Source: Alphaproteobacteria bacterium
GTDB lineage: Bacteria; Pseudomonadota; Alphaproteobacteria; DSM-16000; Inquilinaceae
DNA length: 9,332 nucleotides
Assembly: GCA_029263555.1 (NCBI GenBank)
Contig: JAJUFW010000078.1
Span: 1-9,332, forward strand
Reading direction: 5' to 3'
Shown: piece by piece, positions 6,529 to 9,332 of the stretch
Position numbering within the stretch: the first letter of the stretch is position 1
Layout of the letters: each line of letters begins with the position of its first letter
The notes under the pieces: generated by a model
What the model was told of the DNA's origin: nothing
Databases searched by the model: none
Seen by the model: only the letters and a program-made list of their open reading frames with translations
Translations under genes and position numbers: made by a program

Positions 6529-7440
6529 TCAGCGCTGCTCGTCAATGGCGTTGAGATCGGCATCGTCGAACCGGTAGGTCCGGTTGCAGAACTCGCATGT
6601 GACGGAGACATGTCCGTCGACCTTGAGGTCGTCCAGCTCGCTTCGGGGAATACCCGCCAAAGCGCCGGCGACCCGGTCGCGAGAGCACCGGCACTTCGCC
6701 CGCAGCGCCGACGGCGCCCACACACGCACCCCGTCCTCATGGAACAGGCGGAACAGAAGGTCGTTCGACGGCAGCGCCGGGTCCAGAAGCTCGGCATCGG
6801 TCGCGCTGTCCATCAGGATCATCGCCCGCCGCCAGTCGTCTTCCCGGTCGGAAGCGGGCGCCGCGTGGCTCGGGTCGGGCATGCGCTGGAGCATCAGCCC
6901 GGCGCCGCGCCAGTGCCCGCCCTGGCGGCCGACCGCGAGCTTGATCCCGGTCTGGAGCTGCTCGGACTGCCGGAAATAATGGGTGACGCATTCCGCAAGG
7001 CTCTCACCCGCAAGGGCGACGATCCCCTGGTAGCGCTCCGTATGCTCGCCCTGGTCGACCGTGAAGGCGAGATGCCCCTGCCCCAGCAGCCCCGAAACGC
7101 CCGTGGCTGGCGCCGCGGCAAGCCGTTCCCGGTCGAAGCGCGCATATCCGCGGATATCGCCGCCCGAAGTGACGTCCGCGACCATGAAGGCGACCGGCCC
7201 GTCCCCCTTGGTCTGGAGCGTGAAGACGCCGTCATATTTGAGCGCGCTGGCCAGGATGGCAGCCAACACGACCGTTTCGCCCAGCATCTGCGCGACGGGT
7301 TCCGGATAGGCATGGCTGCCCAGGATCTCGTCCAGGAGGGGGCCCATCCGGACCATGCGGCCGCGCAGACCGGTATTCTCGATCTGGAACGGCTGAACGA
7401 CGTCGTCGGTCGTCAGCGTCCCCGCATTCACGTCAGACAC
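6529..7440 (-). CDS. hslO: Redox-regulated molecular chaperone Hsp33
   Basis: This is a cytoplasmic holdase that is inactive when reduced with zinc bound and becomes active when oxidative stress forms disulfides in its C-terminal switch. The four zinc cysteines are present as CRC at 250/252 and CEFC at 282/285, with 29 residues between the pairs (numbering from the GTG at 7440; 303 residues). The N-terminal domain shows family segments DDVVQPFQIE, LRGRMVRMGP, EPVAQMLGETVVLAAILASALKYDG, and DIRGYARFD. Two starts are plausible. The GTG at 7438-7440 has a GAAGGGA-like site 11 bases upstream and overlaps argF by 13 bases. The GTG at 7429-7431 gives the classic four-base GTGA overlap with the argF stop and would shorten the protein by three residues. 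The frame stays open to an ATG at 7491, but that extension (Pro-rich) is not typical. Coupling to argF translation is likely. Confidence 0.95.
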   Translation of the reverse strand: MSDVNAGTLTTDDVVQPFQIENTGLRGRMVRMGPLLDEILGSHAYPEPVAQMLGETVVLAAILASALKYDGVFTLQTKGDGPVAFMVADVTSGGDIRGYARFDRERLAAAPATGVSGLLGQGHLAFTVDQGEHTERYQGIVALAGESLAECVTHYFRQSEQLQTGIKLAVGRQGGHWRGAGLMLQRMPDPSHAAPASDREDDWRRAMILMDSATDAELLDPALPSNDLLFRLFHEDGVRVWAPSALRAKCRCSRDRVAGALAGIPRSELDDLKVDGHVSVTCEFCNRTYRFDDADLNAIDEQR

Positions 7441-8339
7441 CAGAGAAGAATTCCCTTCTGGGCGTGGAGGCGGTTCTCCGCCTCGTCCCACACTACGGAT
7501 TGCGGCCCGTCGATGACACCGTCCGTCACCTCTTCGCCCCGATGGGCCGGCAGACAGTGCATGAAAATGGCGTCCGGATTGGCCAATTTCATCAGGCGTT
7601 CGTCGACCTGGTAGGGCCGCAGCAGATTGTGGCGGCTGGCCGCGTCCTTGTCGCCCATGGAGACCCAGGTATCGGTCACCACGCAGTCGGCCCCGCGCAC
7701 CATGCTGTCCGGGTCGGTGCCGACAGATACGCGGCCGCCATTGCTGTTGGCCCAGCGGATGAGGTCGGCAGGCGGCGCCAGTTCTTCCGGACAGGCGAGG
7801 CGCAGCTCGAAACCGAACTGCACCGCCGCGCGGATGAAGGAGCGGGCGACGTTGTTCCCGTCCCCCGACCAGGCGATGACCTTGCCGGCGATGGGGCCCT
7901 TGCGTTCCTCGAACGTCATCACGTCCGCCATGAGCTGGCAGGGATGGCTCGTGTCGGTCAGGCCGTTGATGACCGGAACGGTCGCGTGTTCCGCCATTTC
8001 GCGCAGACGTTCGTCGCCGGAGGTGCGCAGCATGATCGCATCGACGTAGCGCGACAGCACCCGCGCCGTATCGGCGATGGTCTCTCCCCGGCCAAGCTGA
8101 ATCTGGTCGCCCGACAGCTGGATGACCTCGCCGCCAAGCTGCTTCATCCCGACTTCGAACGACACCCGGGTACGGGTCGACGATTTCTCGAAGATGAGCG
8201 CGAGCGTCTTGCCGCGCAGCGGCTTGTCGCGCTCCCCCCTGGGGTCGTCGCGCTTGACCGCGGCGGCGCGGTCCAGAATGTCCCGGAGCGTCCCCCGGTC
8301 GACTTCGTGGAGGTCGAGGAAATGCTTCACTTCAGCCAT
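7428..8339 (-). CDS. argF: Ornithine carbamoyltransferase
   Basis: This 303-residue cytoplasmic enzyme joins carbamoyl phosphate and ornithine to give citrulline and phosphate, in arginine biosynthesis. Carbamoyl-phosphate residues are seen in SSTRTR at 53-58 and the HPCQ motif at 132-135. The ornithine site is marked by DTWVSMG at 223-229, which distinguishes it from aspartate carbamoyltransferase, and by HCLPAHRGEEV at 261-271 with the reactive Cys262. The usual C-terminus (HAQKGILLW) is intact. The ATG at 8337-8339 gives a normal family length and has AGG (complement of 8348-8350) eight bases upstream. A longer in-frame start at 8468 would overlap argD and add an Arg- and Ser-rich stretch unlike the family. 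It starts four bases after the argD stop, so argD-argF is clearly one operon. No arginine repressor site can be judged because the operon start is outside the window. Confidence 0.97.
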   Translation of the reverse strand: MAEVKHFLDLHEVDRGTLRDILDRAAAVKRDDPRGERDKPLRGKTLALIFEKSSTRTRVSFEVGMKQLGGEVIQLSGDQIQLGRGETIADTARVLSRYVDAIMLRTSGDERLREMAEHATVPVINGLTDTSHPCQLMADVMTFEERKGPIAGKVIAWSGDGNNVARSFIRAAVQFGFELRLACPEELAPPADLIRWANSNGGRVSVGTDPDSMVRGADCVVTDTWVSMGDKDAASRHNLLRPYQVDERLMKLANPDAIFMHCLPAHRGEEVTDGVIDGPQSVVWDEAENRLHAQKGILLWCLT

Positions 8340-8343
8340 GATA

Positions 8344-9332
8344 TCAGCCTGCCTTGGCGACCTGCGCGCCGGTTGCCGCCCGGCGGGCGGCGACCGTTTC
8401 CAGAATTTCGAGCGCCAGATCGATTTCCGGCTCCTTGATGATGAGCGGGGGCAGCAGGCGGATGACATTGTCGCCGGCCGCGACGGTCAGCATGCCGGCC
8501 GCCCGCAGCTCGTCGATGATCTCGGAATTGGGCGGCACGGCACGGAGGCCGCGCATCAGGCCGGCGCCCCGCAGCTCGGAAAAGACGGAGGGATAGCGGT
8601 CCACCAGCTCCTGCAGGCGCCGCCCCAGGATCTCGCCGACCCGCTGCACCTCTTCGAGGAATCCCGGCGCCAGGAGAATGTCGAGCACGGCATTGCCGAC
8701 GGCCATGGCCAGCGGATTGCCGCCGAAGGTAGTCCCGTGGCTGCCCGGCGTCATGCCGACCGCAGCCTTTTCCGTCGCGAGGAAGGCCCCCATCGGGAAG
8801 CCCGAGCCGATGCCCTTCGCGGTGCAGACGACATCGGGCCGGATGCCGGCCCATTCATGGGCGAACAGCTTGCCGGTCCGGCCGAAGCCGCACTGGATCT
8901 CGTCGAAGAACAGGAGCAGCCCGAACTCGTCGCAGATGCGCCGCAGCTCTCGCAGATAGTCGAGCGGCACGGCTCTCAGCCCGCCTTCGCCCTGGATCGG
9001 CTCGACATGGATGGCGGCGGTCTCGTCCGTGATCGCGGCCCGAAGCTCGTTCAGATTGTTCCAGGCGACCTGGTCGAAGCCGTCGGCGAGCGGACCGAAG
9101 CCCTTGATCAGCTTCTCCTGCTTCGCAGCGGCGATGGCGGTAAGCGTGCGGCCATGGAAGGCGCCCTGGACCGTGATGATCCGCCAGCGTTTCGGATTGC
9201 CCGTCTCGTAATGGTATTTGCGGATCAGCTTGACCGCCCCCTCCCAGGCCTCCACGCCCGAATTGGCGAAGAAGACCGTGTCGGCGAAGCTGTTTGCGAC
9301 GAGCCGTTCGGCCAGCTTCTCCTGTCCGGGTA
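8344..9332 (-). CDS. argD: Acetylornithine aminotransferase, N-terminus outside window
   Basis: The 328 visible C-terminal residues belong to a class III, PLP-dependent aminotransferase that converts N-acetylglutamate semialdehyde to N-acetylornithine with glutamate as amino donor; ArgD proteins often also serve lysine synthesis. The frame runs to the window edge, where the visible protein begins PGQEKLAERL, so roughly 60-70 N-terminal residues are missing. Features include FFANSGVEAWEGAVKL near the start, AFHGRT, HVEPIQGEGG, the PLP-contacting Asp in LFFDEIQCGFGRTGK and the Schiff-base Lys in CTAKGIGSGFP, encoded by the complement of 8815-8817. GTTFGGNPLA and a C-terminal RLLPPL also fit. 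The PIQGEGG and FDEIQCGFGRTG forms favour ArgD within class III; GABA or succinylornithine aminotransferase are less likely given the adjacent argF. An internal GTG at 9255 is not the start. Confidence 0.95.
   Translation of the reverse strand, partial: PGQEKLAERLVANSFADTVFFANSGVEAWEGAVKLIRKYHYETGNPKRWRIITVQGAFHGRTLTAIAAAKQEKLIKGFGPLADGFDQVAWNNLNELRAAITDETAAIHVEPIQGEGGLRAVPLDYLRELRRICDEFGLLLFFDEIQCGFGRTGKLFAHEWAGIRPDVVCTAKGIGSGFPMGAFLATEKAAVGMTPGSHGTTFGGNPLAMAVGNAVLDILLAPGFLEEVQRVGEILGRRLQELVDRYPSVFSELRGAGLMRGLRAVPPNSEIIDELRAAGMLTVAAGDNVIRLLPPLIIKEPEIDLALEILETVAARRAATGAQVAKAG

Noticed and set aside
5630..8438. Plus-strand open frames (5630-6577, 6487-7614, 7464-8438) opposite the lipoprotein, hslO and argF
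   Set aside because: Their products are Arg, Ala and Gly rich without domains, and the minus-strand genes carry clear signal-peptide, zinc-cysteine or active-site motifs.
8340..8468. 43-codon upstream extension of argF
   Set aside because: It lies within argD in another frame and is Arg and Ser rich; the ATG at 8339 gives the normal OTCase N-terminus and a ribosome-binding site.
1..9332. A novel defence, mobile or biosynthetic system
   Set aside because: Every substantial stretch is accounted for by transporter, envelope, pterin, arginine and chaperone genes. I saw no transposase, integrase, direct-repeat array, toxin-antitoxin pair or foreign base composition.

Overview
The window is GC-rich chromosomal DNA from a proteobacterium, most likely an alphaproteobacterium (Rhodospirillales-like). 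That placement rests on the strongly G/C third positions, the argD-argF-hslO gene order and the style of the protein sequences; no rRNA or other phylogenetic marker is present. It is tightly packed with ordinary housekeeping genes. I see no tRNA, rRNA, CRISPR array, insertion sequence, phage gene or defence system.

Plus strand, 1-3377: the last codons of a probable YnjB-type substrate-binding protein are followed, with overlaps, by a double-length permease (YnjC-like) and an ATPase (YnjD-like). Together they form a YnjBCD/ThiBPQ-type import operon of unproven substrate. Five bases after the ATPase comes an OmpA-domain lipoprotein predicted to anchor the outer membrane to peptidoglycan.

Plus strand, 3378-5814: a gap of about 190 bases holds two GC-rich inverted repeats and a good candidate sigma-70 promoter. 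Then follow apaG, folE (GTP cyclohydrolase I, pterin/folate pathway) and argE (M20 acetylornithine deacetylase) with gaps of 24 and 20 bases, probably one transcription unit.

Minus strand, 9332-5855: argD (5' end outside the window), argF and hslO (Hsp33) are packed with a 4-base gap and an overlap. After 86 bases comes a small lipoprotein of unknown function. This unit converges with apaG-folE-argE at about 5815-5854.

Arginine biosynthesis is the main metabolic theme. ArgD makes N-acetylornithine, ArgE removes the acetyl group to give ornithine, and ArgF carbamoylates ornithine to citrulline. These three consecutive steps sit in two convergent units. Hsp33 and ApaG are often neighbours in alphaproteobacteria and are here separated and on opposite strands, which hints at a local rearrangement. 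I found no convincing new biological system; the points worth following are the two uncharacterised lipoproteins, the unusual ATPase tail and the intergenic structures.
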